NCBI GenBank assembly: GCA_037179335.1
Contig: JAKZHN010000014.1
Coordinates: forward strand, 744,001 to 808,000
DNA from: Cyclaneusma minus
Lineage: Eukaryota; Ascomycota; Leotiomycetes; Marthamycetales; Marthamycetaceae
Direction of reading: 5' to 3'
DNA: 64,000 bases
Shown here: positions 1-10,450 of the stretch, piece after piece
Position numbering within the stretch: the stretch's first letter is position 1
Layout: each line of letters opens with the position of its first letter
Program-made: the position numbers and the translations under genes
Notes under the pieces: generated by a model
Database searches by the model: none
The model's input: only the letters and a program-made list of their open reading frames with translations
Told to the model about the DNA's origin: nothing

Positions 1-227
1 CACACGCGTCGGTCCACGTGACCCCTCCTGGTGTAGCCGTGATACTCCTGCTCCTTCCAACCAATCTTCTCACAAGCACTCCACAACAGTCGCCGCTCGC
101 TACCTCAAGCTACGACCCGTCAACTTTCTACTTCCTACAAGCAACCCCAGCGTGTCTCCTCAGGATACCTTGGTGACCACCAGCGCACACCTTTCTCGTC
201 CAAGATCACCTCATCGACATAGAAGCT

Positions 228-1039
228 ATGAAGCAGAAAAGAAACAAGGAAAGCGGCATGCGCAAGTGCATTGTCTGCCGCGACTACTTCGACAAAGAAC
301 GGTCATTCCCCCAGGCCAACCCGCGTTGCAAACACCGATCCGAGGTCTGCCTGCGCTGTACCAGCCGCGGCATTCACAGCGCATTGGATAACAACGACTT
401 CCACAATATTCAGTGCCCGCACCCCGAGTGTTTCTGGACGCTTGATGGAGAGCGTATCTTCCAACTGGTCGACGCTACCACATATGCCCGGTTTGTCTCT
501 TCTTTTCCCAATCCTCTTTCCTGCCCCAAGCCGTCCTTGTGGACCGTCTATCAAGTGCGTCAACTGACATCACCAATGCCTAGATACGAATACCTCTCTG
601 CACTCAACAGCGTCAAGCATGAGCCGAACTTTCGTTGGTGCTCCAACCCCAATTGCGACGGTTTCGGAGTCCACAACGATGTCCAGGAGCCTATGATGCA
701 GTGTGGAAAGTGTGGACACTTGACCTGCTTTTACCACCAGCGAGAATGGCACCACGATCTTTCGTGTGAAAAATATAATGAATTCGCCCCCAACGACGAG
801 GAAAAGGACCCAGAAACTCAAGAGACCATCGCGGAGACCACCAAAGCTTGTCCCCACTGCCAGGCCCGCGTGAAATGGGAAAGTGGCTGCGAACGCATGA
901 CGTGTAAGTATTCGCTCCCTAAATACTCGACTCCTTGATCCTAACAAGCTTAGGTGGATATTGCAACAAGTACTTTTGCATGCGTTGCGGAGACAAGATG
1001 AAACGCAGTCCACACCAGTGCCGGTATGCGAGCTGGTAA
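228..1039 (+). CDS. RBR (RING-between-RING) E3 ubiquitin ligase-like protein, copy 1
   Basis: Three exons (228-490, 584-903, 954-1039) give 222 residues. Intron 1 breaks an Arg codon in phase 2; intron 2 (50 bp, branch CTAAC at 941) breaks a Cys codon. RING1 spans about residues 14-68 (C14, C17, C34, H36, C41, C44, C63, C68). The IBR domain spans 107-149 with the WCSNPNC start and a CFYHQREWH core. RING2 spans 177-217 (CPHC, GC190, MTC195, C198, C203, C206, H215, C217). In RBR ligases the Cys after the glycine in RING2 accepts ubiquitin as a thioester; here that is C190. The usual His two residues later is absent (GCERM instead of GCxHM). At 222 residues it is little more than the RBR module, with no substrate-binding extension, so cytosolic ubiquitin transfer is inferred from the family only. 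It is the first of four same-strand paralogues sharing both intron positions. Confidence 0.85.
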
Positions 1040-1168
1040 AGAGACTCGATGGAATCTTGAAAGCTAGTCACAGCTTCGAGCTGTGATACTCCTTCCCTAG
1101 CGTCATATGCACAAACGAAAACACACAAAAACAATCACAAAAACACATAAAAAATCCAAAAAATACCT

Positions 1169-1186
1169 CCCCCCCCCCAAAAAAAA
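1169..1186. repeat. Poly-C followed by poly-A tract
   Basis: Ten C (1169-1178) run directly into eight A (1179-1186). The stretch from 1040 to about 1528 downstream of RBR copy 1 shows no gene that I can support. Confidence 0.8.
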
Positions 1187-1528
1187 CACGAGACACCACA
1201 ACTCCTGCTGCGCACTCTTGCACTTCGACAAGTCCCTTGCCTCTTCCCTGCGACCTCCACAGAATATTCTCCTCGACAAGCATGATCTGGCCAAGACTTT
1301 CGAAAGCAGGTGAGGGCTACGGACGACCCCAAGACCTGGAAGGTCCGAGGATATCTCGCGGACATCGACGTTTCTACGAACTTGCCAATTCGTCAGCAAT
1401 TGCAATTGCCGCCTGTTTTTATGTTCGACCCCATTATTCCCCAAAGCCCATATGCTTAGCCCGTTCGAGATCCCAATATTCCCCGAGCCTATATTAGCAC
1501 CGGCTATTATAATGTCGTCTAGCTGAGA

Positions 1529-2440
1529 ATGCAAAAGAACCGTGGTGATACCATCATTTGTGTGCATTGCGGAGCTCCAATCCAATGGGTGTCTATTCCG
1601 GCTGAATACAATGCGAAGTGGAGGCAATTCTGCGCTCGCGTTCGCATCATGCTTGCGACCACTTTGAATGCTGAGAAGAATGCTGCAAAGGAGGCTTAGA
1701 AGGGTGGCAAGAAGGATGACAAGGATGACGAGGAGGCTGCCCTAGATCCGAAACTTTCTAAGACCAATCCCCTGAAGCGTCGTCGTACGCCGTGGTCCCC
1801 AACATCCTTGGCGCTCGGTTCACTCAGGTTTCCAACGTCAACTACCACGATATACGCCGAGTTCCAGTCAGAGGAGGACGCGAGGAGAGAATCTACTTCC
1901 TCGACCACAATGCTACCAAGCTCCGATCACGATCTCCAATGCACCGTTCACGTCCACCCGCGATCTCATTAACGCCAAGAAGCATGTCGAAAGTCAGGTC
2001 CGAAAGGATGCTCCAGGATGGGTTTTACAGAACTGCGAACTCCAAATCGACAAGAAATGCAATGGGAAGCTCGCGGACCGTTACCAGAGATTGAACGTTG
2101 GTGAGCACACGGCACCATCCACAACGACAAGAGCTCGATCACGATTTCCAACCGCAAGGTTGCTCGCATCGAGGACATTGCTCCAGAGCATCCCGAGCTC
2201 CGTGCTCGTGCCATGCCTTCCGCTGACCGCGACGTCGCTGCTTCACCTTCCGGTGGTACAGCTTCAACTTTCTTGGTTGGTATTTCGCCTTCGACTTCGG
2301 GTTCTCCGCCTCCTGCTCGCCTTACGGCTGGAGCCAAGACTGTCAACAAGAAGAATTGCGCCAAACTGCCGCTGCTCCCAGGGCTCCTCGCAAGGGCACC
2401 AAGGCTGCTGCTGCTCTCGACCCCCTCCAAGCTCACCACA
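1529..2440 (+). pseudogene. Decayed, unrecognised protein-coding region
   Basis: Coding-like sequence runs through here but changes frame. From ATG 1529 a frame encodes a Cys/Trp-containing start (ICVHCGAPIQW), reaches a TAG at 1697-1699 and continues in the same frame into a Lys/Asp/Glu-rich stretch (KKDDKDDEEAALDPKLSK). From about 1947 the coding-looking peptide (TRDLINAKKHVESQVRK, then ADRYQRLNVGEH) is in a second frame. From 2111 it returns to the first frame (IHNDKSSITISNRKVARIED, then a Pro/Ser-rich tail). At least one stop and two frame changes mean it cannot make one protein as it stands. I do not recognise the family. Its place between RBR copies suggests it was caught in the same local rearrangements. 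Confidence 0.5.
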
Positions 2441-2756
2441 TCCTTCCCTGACCCCGTTTACGTGCTGTCACAAGGTTCAGAGTCGCGTGACCTCTATTCA
2501 ACAGCATCCTACAGCATATCACTGCCTGCGTTGACCAGCTTCCACTTGTTGTCACGCCTGTCCGTCGACATGCCAAGCCAGTCATGTCTTTGACCATCTT
2601 TGTTCAAGAGGTATGCCCGAGGCTTAGCACGCGCAGACTCGCCCAGGATGGTCCGAACACACTACAAAAAGTTGATGTGGACATCCAGACGTCTGGACAG
2701 CTGCTGGGTGTTCATGCAATGATGGCCCGATTACTACCGAAGACTATGCCGCCGCC

Positions 2757-3185
2757 ATGGCCCTACTCAATAAGCCTGTCACGGCACCGGTCCACGAAAC
2801 TAGCACATTACAAGCCGACGAGCCCAGCGTGGTATTGCCTGAAAATACTCCAACGGCACCAGTGCTCACGCCCAGTATCCCACAAGTCGATGAGCCCAGC
2901 GCGGCTTCACCCAAACAATCCGACGTGGCACCACTCCCCGAACCTAGCATGTCGCAAGACAACAATACCAGCGTGGTAGTCTACGAGGAACCTACCGCCC
3001 CACAGCGCGTTCCACCTCCTCCTTCTGCTGACGCTGTCCAAGAGACTGGTTACAGATCAGCTTGGTCGTCACGACTCGCGTTTTGGGAAGTGATGGCATG
3101 GCAGTGGGAAGGAGTCTGCGTCTTTCACCGGACGTCTGGGAGCGGAGAACACATTGTACAATATGATTCGCGAGTGGCATATTAG
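2757..3185 (+). CDS. Possible Pro/Ser/Thr-rich protein or gene fragment
   Basis: An open frame of 142 codons from ATG 2757 to the stop ending at 3185. The same frame is open for some 60 bases upstream and reads CSCNDGPITTEDYAAAM into the ATG, so the true start may lie in an earlier exon. Residues about 1-85 are low in complexity, with imperfect repeats built on DEPS and TAPV-like words (DEPSVVLPENTPTAPV, DEPSAASPKQSDVAP). No domain, signal peptide or membrane segment is evident. It may be the end of the decayed gene to its left. Expression is uncertain. Confidence 0.25.
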   Translation: MALLNKPVTAPVHETSTLQADEPSVVLPENTPTAPVLTPSIPQVDEPSAASPKQSDVAPLPEPSMSQDNNTSVVVYEEPTAPQRVPPPPSADAVQETGYRSAWSSRLAFWEVMAWQWEGVCVFHRTSGSGEHIVQYDSRVAY

Positions 3186-4454
3186 TTGCCTACCATAGCA
3201 TAGGACATAGGTGAACGGGTACCAAATGCAATTCTATGCACATTGACCTTCAGCTTTTTGTTTCCAGTGCTTCGTTGTCAGCTATGTCTGAAAATTCGTT
3301 CATAGATTTTTCTTGCGCTTCATGGAGTCGTTCTTAATCCGGACTACGATTGCGTACCTGTTTGCCCCTGGTCTTCGTGATGTGATATAGTTATTTCTTT
3401 TATGCTAAGTTGTAGTATAGAGACAGCTTATATATATAGACTCTGCGTACTAGCAGAGGATAAAGTGTGGGGGGATTCTTCTAAATAATGGGACCGAGTC
3501 TTCCACGCTCCCTCGAAGCCTGTTAATATTTCCACTTCTCGTTCTCTTGAACACAGATTATCCAAGCCATGAGCATTTGCTACGAGGTTCAAGGCCCACA
3601 TCGAGATTGGAAATATTTATTTGTCTTACGATAACGGCAAAGAAGTTCTGATGTTCATGGACTCACAGGTAATGGTCCCGCGCCAATTTTACGGGCTTCT
3701 GAAATTTCATATGGTTTGCCACCGGTAGCGGGAGTACTCATTGCTCGCCGTGATACGACTTTTGACTCGCATGGTAATGATCTTGTCGATAGCATGGAGC
3801 GAAAGGGACCCCAATACCTCATTATACTTGTCGTCGATTTCGTAGTCACTCAGAAGTACCAGGTCAAGACCGCGGTTATGCCTCAGGAGGGTGAATACCT
3901 CAGGGGCCGACAGCTTAGGTAAATTCCATGTCTTGACCTAGGATGAAAGCCGAATTTACGGATACCCTCCAGCTCTCGACCTGTAAGCGAAACCGCGCTT
4001 GAGAAGAGCAACCAAAATCCTTGATAAAAGGTAGAGGATGATCTATTGCCATATTTTCGAGGGGAAAAGCAACCAGCGACTTATTAGCCTGCCGTCTCTG
4101 AAGATATTTGTCTTCTTGTCGTGGCATTCTCGGCTATAAACATACCTCGTAGTAACAGAACTGGTTCTTGTTGTGTCCCAGGTATCCCATCATTACCTTC
4201 GCCCATCGCTTCCGTCATCACATAGCCGAGTAGCATCCGTGATATTCGCTTTACTCTCGCCTCCTCCACCCGCTTGTTTTCTTTAGCGCGTTTTTCCAGC
4301 TTCTTCGCCCGTCGCTGTGTCTACTTAACTGTGCTCCAGCAAGCCTTCTCCTCCTTCTCTCGACCCTCATTCTCTCGATCGCCACTGGCTACCAACAGCG
4401 TCACACTCCTGACTCTTCCATTTCGCGTCGCGTTTTCGCCAAGTAGTCAAATGC
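3186..4454. other. Intergenic stretch without a supported gene
   Basis: Only short open frames occur (for example 3716-3922, 68 codons, no recognisable motif). A T/A-rich patch lies at 3400-3450. Pyrimidine-rich tracts just before 4455 are consistent with the promoter and leader of RBR copy 2. Confidence 0.4.
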
Positions 4455-5262
4455 ATGGCGTCAATCATAGAGTCCGAAATGCGCCAGTGTCTCGTTTGCC
4501 TTGAGCACTTCAAGACCGAAGTCTTCCCCAACATCCACGATCGTTGCGACCACCCTCTCGAGATCTGCGCCGCTTGCACCAGTGACACAATCGTCTACCA
4601 GCTCAGCTAGCATGATCTGCGCGACCTGCAGTACCTGCACCCAGCTTGCAGCTTGCCCATCAGCCTGCAATGCCTCATGGCTGTCGCCGACGCCGCTACT
4701 TGGACTCGGTTAGTCTCTCCCTTCCCGAGCTCTTCTTGTCCGCTGTTCCCCTACTAACACGACGAATTTCTAGCTACGAGTACGTACTTGTCGAAGCTCG
4801 AGCTCGTGAAGGATCATCCGAACTTTCGCTGGTGCAGCAACGTTGAGTGTGACGCCTTCGAGGTCCACAACTGTCCCGAAAAATCCATGGTCAAGTGCTA
4901 CAAATGCGGCTACGCTTCGTGCTTCAGGCACCAGCGCCCATTTCACTATGGCGTTACCTGCGATAAGTTCGATACAATCTTACTCAAGCATGAAGACAAC
5001 GAGAAAAAGTCCCGGGAGACAATTGACGACAGCACCGTTGCCTGCCCCGGCTGCGGCGTCCGAGTCGAGTCCTCTGGCGGTTGTTACGATATGACTTGTA
5101 AGTCGCACTAGCTCGACACCATATTCTCGGGTTCTAACTATTCTTCATGTAGGTATTCATTGTGAGACGGAGTTCTGCTACCGCTGCGGTGAAGATACGG
5201 GAGACGGACACGAAGAGTGCCCGGCCTATGAGACGGACCAGTCGGAGGATTCGGACTGCTGA
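4455..5262 (+). pseudogene. RBR E3 ligase-like protein, copy 2, with an in-frame stop
   Basis: The start ATG 4455 has the same relation to RING1 as in copy 4. Exon 1 (4455-4708) encodes CLVCLEHF..CDHPLEICAACT, then meets TAG at 4608-4610 (codon 52), and continues in frame as a normal RING1 end. At the exon 2 border the GTAC sequence is doubled (GTACGTAC near 4782). With the expected acceptor at 4773 the frame breaks, but an AG seven bases downstream (4779-4780) restores it and gives TYLSKLELVKDHPNFRWCSN. Exon 2 (4781-5097) holds the IBR and the start of RING2 (CPGCGVRVESSGGC). Exon 3 (5153-5262) completes RING2 (CIHCETEFCYRCG) and an acidic end. The stop removes IBR and RING2 unless it is read through or edited. 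A CAG-to-TAG change fits the context. Confidence 0.75.
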
Positions 5263-5775
5263 GAGTTGCCTTCTGGTTGACTTGTGCCCGAACTACATGG
5301 CTAGCTTCTTGCTTGGCCTAGCTGCGCCCTTGCCCTTGGCCTCATAATAATACGAGGCATATCTTTTCAGCCTTTGTTTTCATGTCGTGTCGCTTTTGTT
5401 GCTTAGTGTCACATCAAAACATCAAACTCGTAATGGGCTCATATTCCAAAAACGGTTCTCCGAGCGTCAAGTGTATAGTAGCGCTCCTAGCACGTTGGGG
5501 TCTCATATAAACAGTTTAATAAAAAATCTCGAAATTCTAAATGTGTTGGGTCAACTGGATTGACTGACGTTGCAACGTAGGGGGTAGAGAATGGAGTATA
5601 TTGATAGATGATGGAGAGGAATGATCCCCAGCCGTAGAAGTTAAGCTATAGGCTGGGTGGCTAGCGCCGCAGCCTCGGTCAGCGGTGGTGGTGACCTCAG
5701 GGGTAGGGGATCTGACCCCGCCCACGGGCCACCATGGTCAACACCATGGGTGCGACGAAATGGATATCCCTTCTT

Positions 5776-5870
5776 GGACTCTTGCATGCGTTGCGGAGAG
5801 AAAATCGGAAGAAGAGAAGCTGGCTGCACGAGTGCGAGTATGCATCTTGGGACTGGGAGAGTCGGTGGAC
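5776..5870 (+). pseudogene. Relic last exon of a further RBR gene
   Basis: One frame reads DSCMRCGEKIG, almost the same as CMRCGDKM in exon 3 of RBR copy 1, with shared nucleotides across the CMRCG segment. After a frame change the sequence reads HECEYASWDW, matching the His/Cys end of RING2 (HQCRYASW in copy 1). No IBR or RING1 sequence is visible upstream, so this is a broken fragment. The rest of 5263-6449 shows no supported gene. Confidence 0.55.
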
Positions 5871-6438
5871 TCCGAGAACATAGAGGGTTCCTGAATACGG
5901 TTCAATCACTTTTTGACCATTGCTTTCGTGCCCTGATATTGGTGTTCGTGCCTTGCTAGCTTTTTACTAAGACTTTGTGCGAAGGATGTATGGGGCAACT
6001 CGCTTGCTTCGCATTGTGTCGTTAGAGAACGGGCTCGTCCTATCCTATGCGAGACCTGAAAGGCTGAAACGAGGAAATTGCAGTGTCTCTTGGGGTAAGT
6101 TCATTCTACTTGAGGCGTGTCTCGGAAAAGCTTGTCCTATCCTGCGCATGCTTAGAGCTAATTGCGTGTTGAGCTTTTGCTTCAACTACGAGAATCTGCG
6201 AGACACTCCTCCTTGAAACTATTCTCAGACATTTCCTTGTGTACAGCTGAAAAGGGCTATTCGCACTCCAAAACAACTGTTTGCTATTGCTGTCTTTGCA
6301 CAAAACAAAGAGCCGAATGAGTTGACTGATTGTTGACTTCCATACGATCATCCCGTAAGAATGCGTTGCAAAAATTCGCAAGACCCCGACAGTATCCGAA
6401 CCCCACGCTCCCTTGCACCCATCGCGTCTCCAAAACAG

Positions 6439-6443
6439 AAAAA
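6439..6443 (-). terminator. RNA polymerase III T-run terminator
   Basis: Five A on the plus strand give TTTTT on the minus strand, seven bases after the discriminator base of the tRNA-like gene. This is the usual place for a Pol III stop and supports transcription of that gene. Confidence 0.55.
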
Positions 6444-6449
6444 GATGTT

Positions 6450-6522
6450 TGGCCAGGGCGGGAATCGAACCTGCCTGCGCCGTACTAATCTTCTGGTGCT
6501 ATAACCACTCAGCTACCCGGCC
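6450..6522 (-). tRNA. tRNA-like gene, anticodon not assignable
   Basis: Read on the minus strand the segment folds with a 7-bp acceptor stem (GGCCGGG with CCTGGCC, one G-U pair), a D arm (GCT/AGC), a 5-nt variable loop and a T arm with loop TTCGATT. Box A (TAGCTGAGTGG) matches the Pol III consensus and box B (GGTTCGATTCC) matches it exactly. Two parts are abnormal. The T stem has an A-C mismatch. The anticodon stem (CCAGA against TACGG) keeps only about three of five pairs, with no U at the usual position 33. I therefore do not assign an amino acid. It may be a damaged tRNA, a tRNA with a rearranged anticodon arm, or a tRNA-derived element. Confidence 0.6.
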
Positions 6523-7034
6523 GTCCTATTGGTTGAGTTTCGTGATGTCTTTTTCTGTTATGACGGTGTCCAGAGTAAGAGCTTTCAGTTTCGCAGCAGT
6601 CCAACTACGGGTACGGACTTCCTCTTCGTGTCTCTCTTCAGAAGCCTTCTTGAGTCCTGCTATAAAGTAACTGCACAGCCAGACTCACCCCGGTGACATT
6701 GCTAGCAACAACAGATTCAGATCAAGTTTGGATTCACCTATCTAGCTTCCCAGACTGGTACCGTACGAGACATCTGCGAGCGGCCACTGTCTAGTAGCAT
6801 AAGAAAGAACTCGCGCTCCCGCTCCCCTCTTCCCTTTCTCCTGTCAAACAACAAAACGACTGAACTCCTACTCCGCAAGCTGAACACAACATCGTTGTCT
6901 TCCACCCAGCAATCAGCCAGCAATCACGCAGCGATCGACCAACCGTTCCCCTTACGTGTACCAACAGCCTCCTTCTCCCCCTTCTCCCCCTCCTTCCTCC
7001 GAACAACAAGCAGTCGTGGAGAACAAAGCCCTCG
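6523..7034. other. Upstream region of RBR copy 3
   Basis: No gene is supported. A pyrimidine-rich stretch at about 6810-7020 before the ATG at 7035 resembles a fungal core promoter and leader. Confidence 0.35.
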
Positions 7035-7832
7035 ATGGATACGGAATCGACGCAATGCCACGTTTGCGGGGGCGCGTTCGACCCTCGAGTAGTCCACAAA
7101 ACTACACTTAATTGTAGACATCCCACCCGAATCTGCAAGGAATGCGTCAATCAGCATATCCGCACCAATCTTACTAGCAGCAATCTCCGCAGCCTTCGAT
7201 GCCCTGATGCAGGGTGTGGTTGGACGCTCTCAGAGACTGGTCTTTCTCGTGTCTCCACCAAGGAAACCTGGGATCGGTTTGTGCCTCAACCTCTTTTAAA
7301 CTATCTTTATTGCCAGTAACTGACAGCACAAACAGGTACCTGTATCTGGTCAAACTGGATGCTGTCAAGCACGAACCCAACTTCCGCTGGTGTTCCAATT
7401 CAGGGTGCAAAGGCTTCCAAGTCCACACAGCCACCAAGCCCAATGGCGAGCTCGACCGTGCTATGAAATGCGACACCTGTGGTGCTCTTTCCTGCTTCCG
7501 GCACCAGAGACCTTGGCACCATGGACTCTCCTGCGAAGAGTTCGATAAGAGCAACCCAGCTGATGAGCCGGACAAAGAGACGCGCAAGGTGTTTTCTGAG
7601 AAAACAAAGCGCTGCCCCAAATGTCAAGCTCGTGTGGAGCGGGCTGGCGGCTGCGACTCCATGATCTGTAAGTTTCTTCTTTTTCTTTCTCTGTATTCCA
7701 CTATGACTTGGATCTCGGATTCTGACGGCTTTAGGTACATACTGCTTTCGCACATTCTGCTGGCATTGTGGCAAGCTTGATGTAGAATGCGTCTGCGGAT
7801 TCTCTTCGCCTCCTATTGTGACGCGTTGGTAA
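7035..7832 (+). CDS. RBR E3 ubiquitin ligase-like protein, copy 3
   Basis: Exons 7035-7276, 7336-7667 and 7735-7832 give 223 residues, with introns at the same phases and places as in copy 1. RING1 uses C8, C11, C27, H29, C34, C37, C56 and C61. The IBR starts at WC100 and contains CFRHQRPWHHGLSC. RING2 runs from CPKC (174-177) through C187 (GGCDSM, the presumed ubiquitin-accepting Cys) to CTYCFRTFCWHC (192-203). As in the other copies, the His usual after the catalytic Cys is missing. RING1 is the most divergent of the set (HIRTNLTSSNLRSLRCPDAGC). The C-terminus lacks the acidic tail of copy 4. No premature stop is present, so it appears functional. Confidence 0.85.
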
Positions 7833-8491
7833 AATCAGCGGTTTTTATGCCCTAGCTCGTCACGTGCAGAGAAAAGGAGAGAAGAATAGAATCATCGTTG
7901 AATCCACCATTCTATATTGCGGGAACAGCTAGCCAAGCTGGAGCTAAGCCGAAGGAGAGCGCGCTTGGGAGCTCTGCTTGGGGCCTGAGCTCACGTGAGG
8001 AAGAGTTCAGCCTTGGTTAACCCAGCTTGACCGGCCGTAAGCTACGTGATTTGGTAGAATCATGTAATGGTCTATGTATATATAGAGAGGAAGGGAAGGC
8101 AAAATCAACGCTACTATGCTTCTCCCTATTAATATTGGAAGCATTGCCCGTCCAGATAGCTCAAGGCATTTCTTGGTATCCAATCTGTATAAAAAATTTC
8201 CCCTATGATTTTTATCTCCTACACCAAGTTGTTCCCATCTATGCATAATTCCAAGCGGGAGACCCCGCGAACTTAACTCCGGGCGTGGTTATTCTGCGCA
8301 TTCGACGGAAAATTTCCATACGACAGAAACATGTCCGCGGGAAAATTTACATCAAAATACCGCGTTGTCGTCTTCATACCTAATACTTCGAAATCCAAGC
8401 GAGATTCCTTGAATACCCGCGAGCGTTGCAGCGTCCTTCTCCATCGTCGTCTCCTACCACAACGCGATCGCCGCAACCATGGACATTAGTC
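7833..8491. other. Intergenic stretch between RBR copies 3 and 4
   Basis: No supported gene. A short upstream ATG at 8479 opens a reading frame that overlaps the start of RBR copy 4 in another frame; it could reduce initiation at 8492, but this is only an inference. Confidence 0.35.
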
Positions 8492-9364
8492 ATGGCCACC
8501 TCCATGACTTCAGCAACGAGAGTGTGTATTATTTGCGAAGAAGAGCTTGAACTGAATTCCTTCCGCAAAGCCAAGCCACTCTGCGCTCGTGTCTCGGAAG
8601 TCTGCCAGACTTGTGCCAGTCTCTGCATTCGCGCCGCCTTGGATCGCAACGACTTCAACGACATGCCATGCACTCATCCAGACTGTATCTGGACTCTCGA
8701 GGAGCCAGACATCAAGCGTATCGCCGATGGCAAAACCAGAGGACGGTTTGTACTTACTCTTCACGCATTCCATGCTGGCTTCCCGTTTCACTGACACTAC
8801 AAATAGCTACACATATCTCTCGAAGCTCGCCGAGGTCAAGAACCACCCAAACTTCCGTTGGTGTGCGAATCCTTCCTGCGACGCCTACACAGTTCATCAG
8901 CCTACCAAGCCCGAGAGAAATCCTTTGATCGATGACCCATTCATCCTCAAGTGCGAGAAATGCGGCTCCCTTTCATGCTTCCTCCATCAGCGACCGTGGC
9001 ACAAGGGTCAGTCGTGCCGCGAATACGACGAGAGCCAGGCCAGCCGCAATGACAGGAAGACAGAGAAGGAGACGCAGAAGTTCGTCCAAGAAAATACCAA
9101 GCCGTGCCCCCACTGTGGCGTGCGAGTGGAAAGAGACAACGGCTGTCAGTACATTATGTGTAAGTCAGCTACCGGATGTCTTTCCTATGCCACACTTCCG
9201 CAACTGATCTGACAATTCTAGGTGGCTACTGCTGGGGTGAATTTTGCTGGACCTGCCTGGCGGAAACGGAAGACGCAGAGCACGAAGGAAAGTGTCTGGA
9301 GGCGGACGACTCGGATGACTCCATGTCGGAGGACTCGAACAATATCGATGACTCTGATAACTAA
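8492..9364 (+). CDS. RBR E3 ubiquitin ligase-like protein, copy 4, with acidic tail
   Basis: Exons 8492-8745, 8807-9159 and 9222-9364 give 249 residues. I chose ATG 8492 because it places ten residues before the first RING1 Cys, as in copy 2; the upstream ATG at 8479 is out of frame. RING1 spans C12-C65. The IBR starts at WC104 and contains CFLHQRPWHKGQSC. RING2 runs from CPHC (185-188) through C198 (NGCQYIMC) to CGYCWGEFCWTC, with a final H/C pair (H223, C227). The last 20 residues are an Asp/Ser-rich acidic tail, absent from copies 1 and 3 but hinted at in copy 2. The canonical GCxHM motif is changed to GCQYI. The gene is intact. Confidence 0.87.
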
Positions 9365-10450
9365 GTGCTCATCAGGACGGTACAGGTCTCGGGGTCACTT
9401 GCTTGGCTTGGCCTGCGATTTTCAGCTTTTTGTTGACTCTCCTTGGTCTTGGAATGAAAGCATAACTTTCTGCCCTTGTTTCAATACCGTGATAATTTTG
9501 GCTTTCGTTCTATTAGACTACTACGAAGAGATCGAATGCCCCCAAAAAAAACTTCGAGACCAAAGACAAGGAGTTCGACAAGTAGAAACCTAGAAGCTGA
9601 CGCTGCTCCGCTTGGAGTTATCCAACCATTGCCATGACCAGAACTCTCGAATGAGGACTTGAAGGCGATGTGATGTCTTGGAATCCGAATAGTCCTTTAG
9701 TAAGTACGACACGAACTCAGGGGTGTGGTGTTAGATAAGATGCATGGTCACCGGTTCCGTCTTCTCTAGAGTCTCTTCGATCTTTGCTGTATTTGTGAGT
9801 ACTCTTGATGCGTCAGGAATTGTTTCTGAGCTGATTGGGAAAGCGTGAAGTCGGGTTCTGGGTTGTGCTCATTTCTCTCGGGTCTGCTCTCCCCGAGTAC
9901 TAGCGTTACTGGAATTGGCTGCTCGAAACTCGTGAAGCTTAACTGCCCGAGGTACTTAGCAAAGTTATCTCAATTTTTTATCGGCGTTGCTTTGGCCCCA
10001 AACAAACGTGGTTCATGGACTCGCGTAGCGAATACCAACTTGAGTGAGCATTCCCTTATCACCAGAAAATTCCCTTGTCATCTAAAGGTTTCAGGAGTTC
10101 CAGGAGTATCAATGTATAATATGGCGATGTCCATCACCTCTGAGAATGAGGAGGGCTGCCACAGCCAAGGTAAATGGATCTTAAGCGGATGAAAGGCGTT
10201 GTACCATAAGCACGTGGAATGGGCTAGATACTGCCTGCCCTTTGTGGGCGAGGCTTTTTTACAAAAGCTTGCCATTTGTAGATAGAGCTATAAGCATGGG
10301 AGCTCACCGTAGGAGCTCCTTTCTCCTCTAATCACCAATCACAGCATAATGTTACCCAACTAGCACGTTCTTCAACCCGTGATTCAACTATTTCCCTATC
10401 CCCTCAACAATCTATGAACAGGATATAATAAACATTATCTCGGAAATCGT
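9365..10450. other. Intergenic stretch without a supported gene
   Basis: The longest open frame (9845-10192, 115 codons) has no motif and no gene-like context. A small palindrome (GGAGCTC..GGAGCTCC) lies near 10299-10320. Confidence 0.35.

Noticed and set aside
1103..1627. 174-codon open frame on the minus strand
   Set aside because: It runs through a poly-C/poly-A tract and a low-complexity stretch, and the plus strand has better coding traces.
9845..10192. 115-codon frame downstream of RBR copy 4
   Set aside because: It has no domain, no plausible splice partners and weak coding character.
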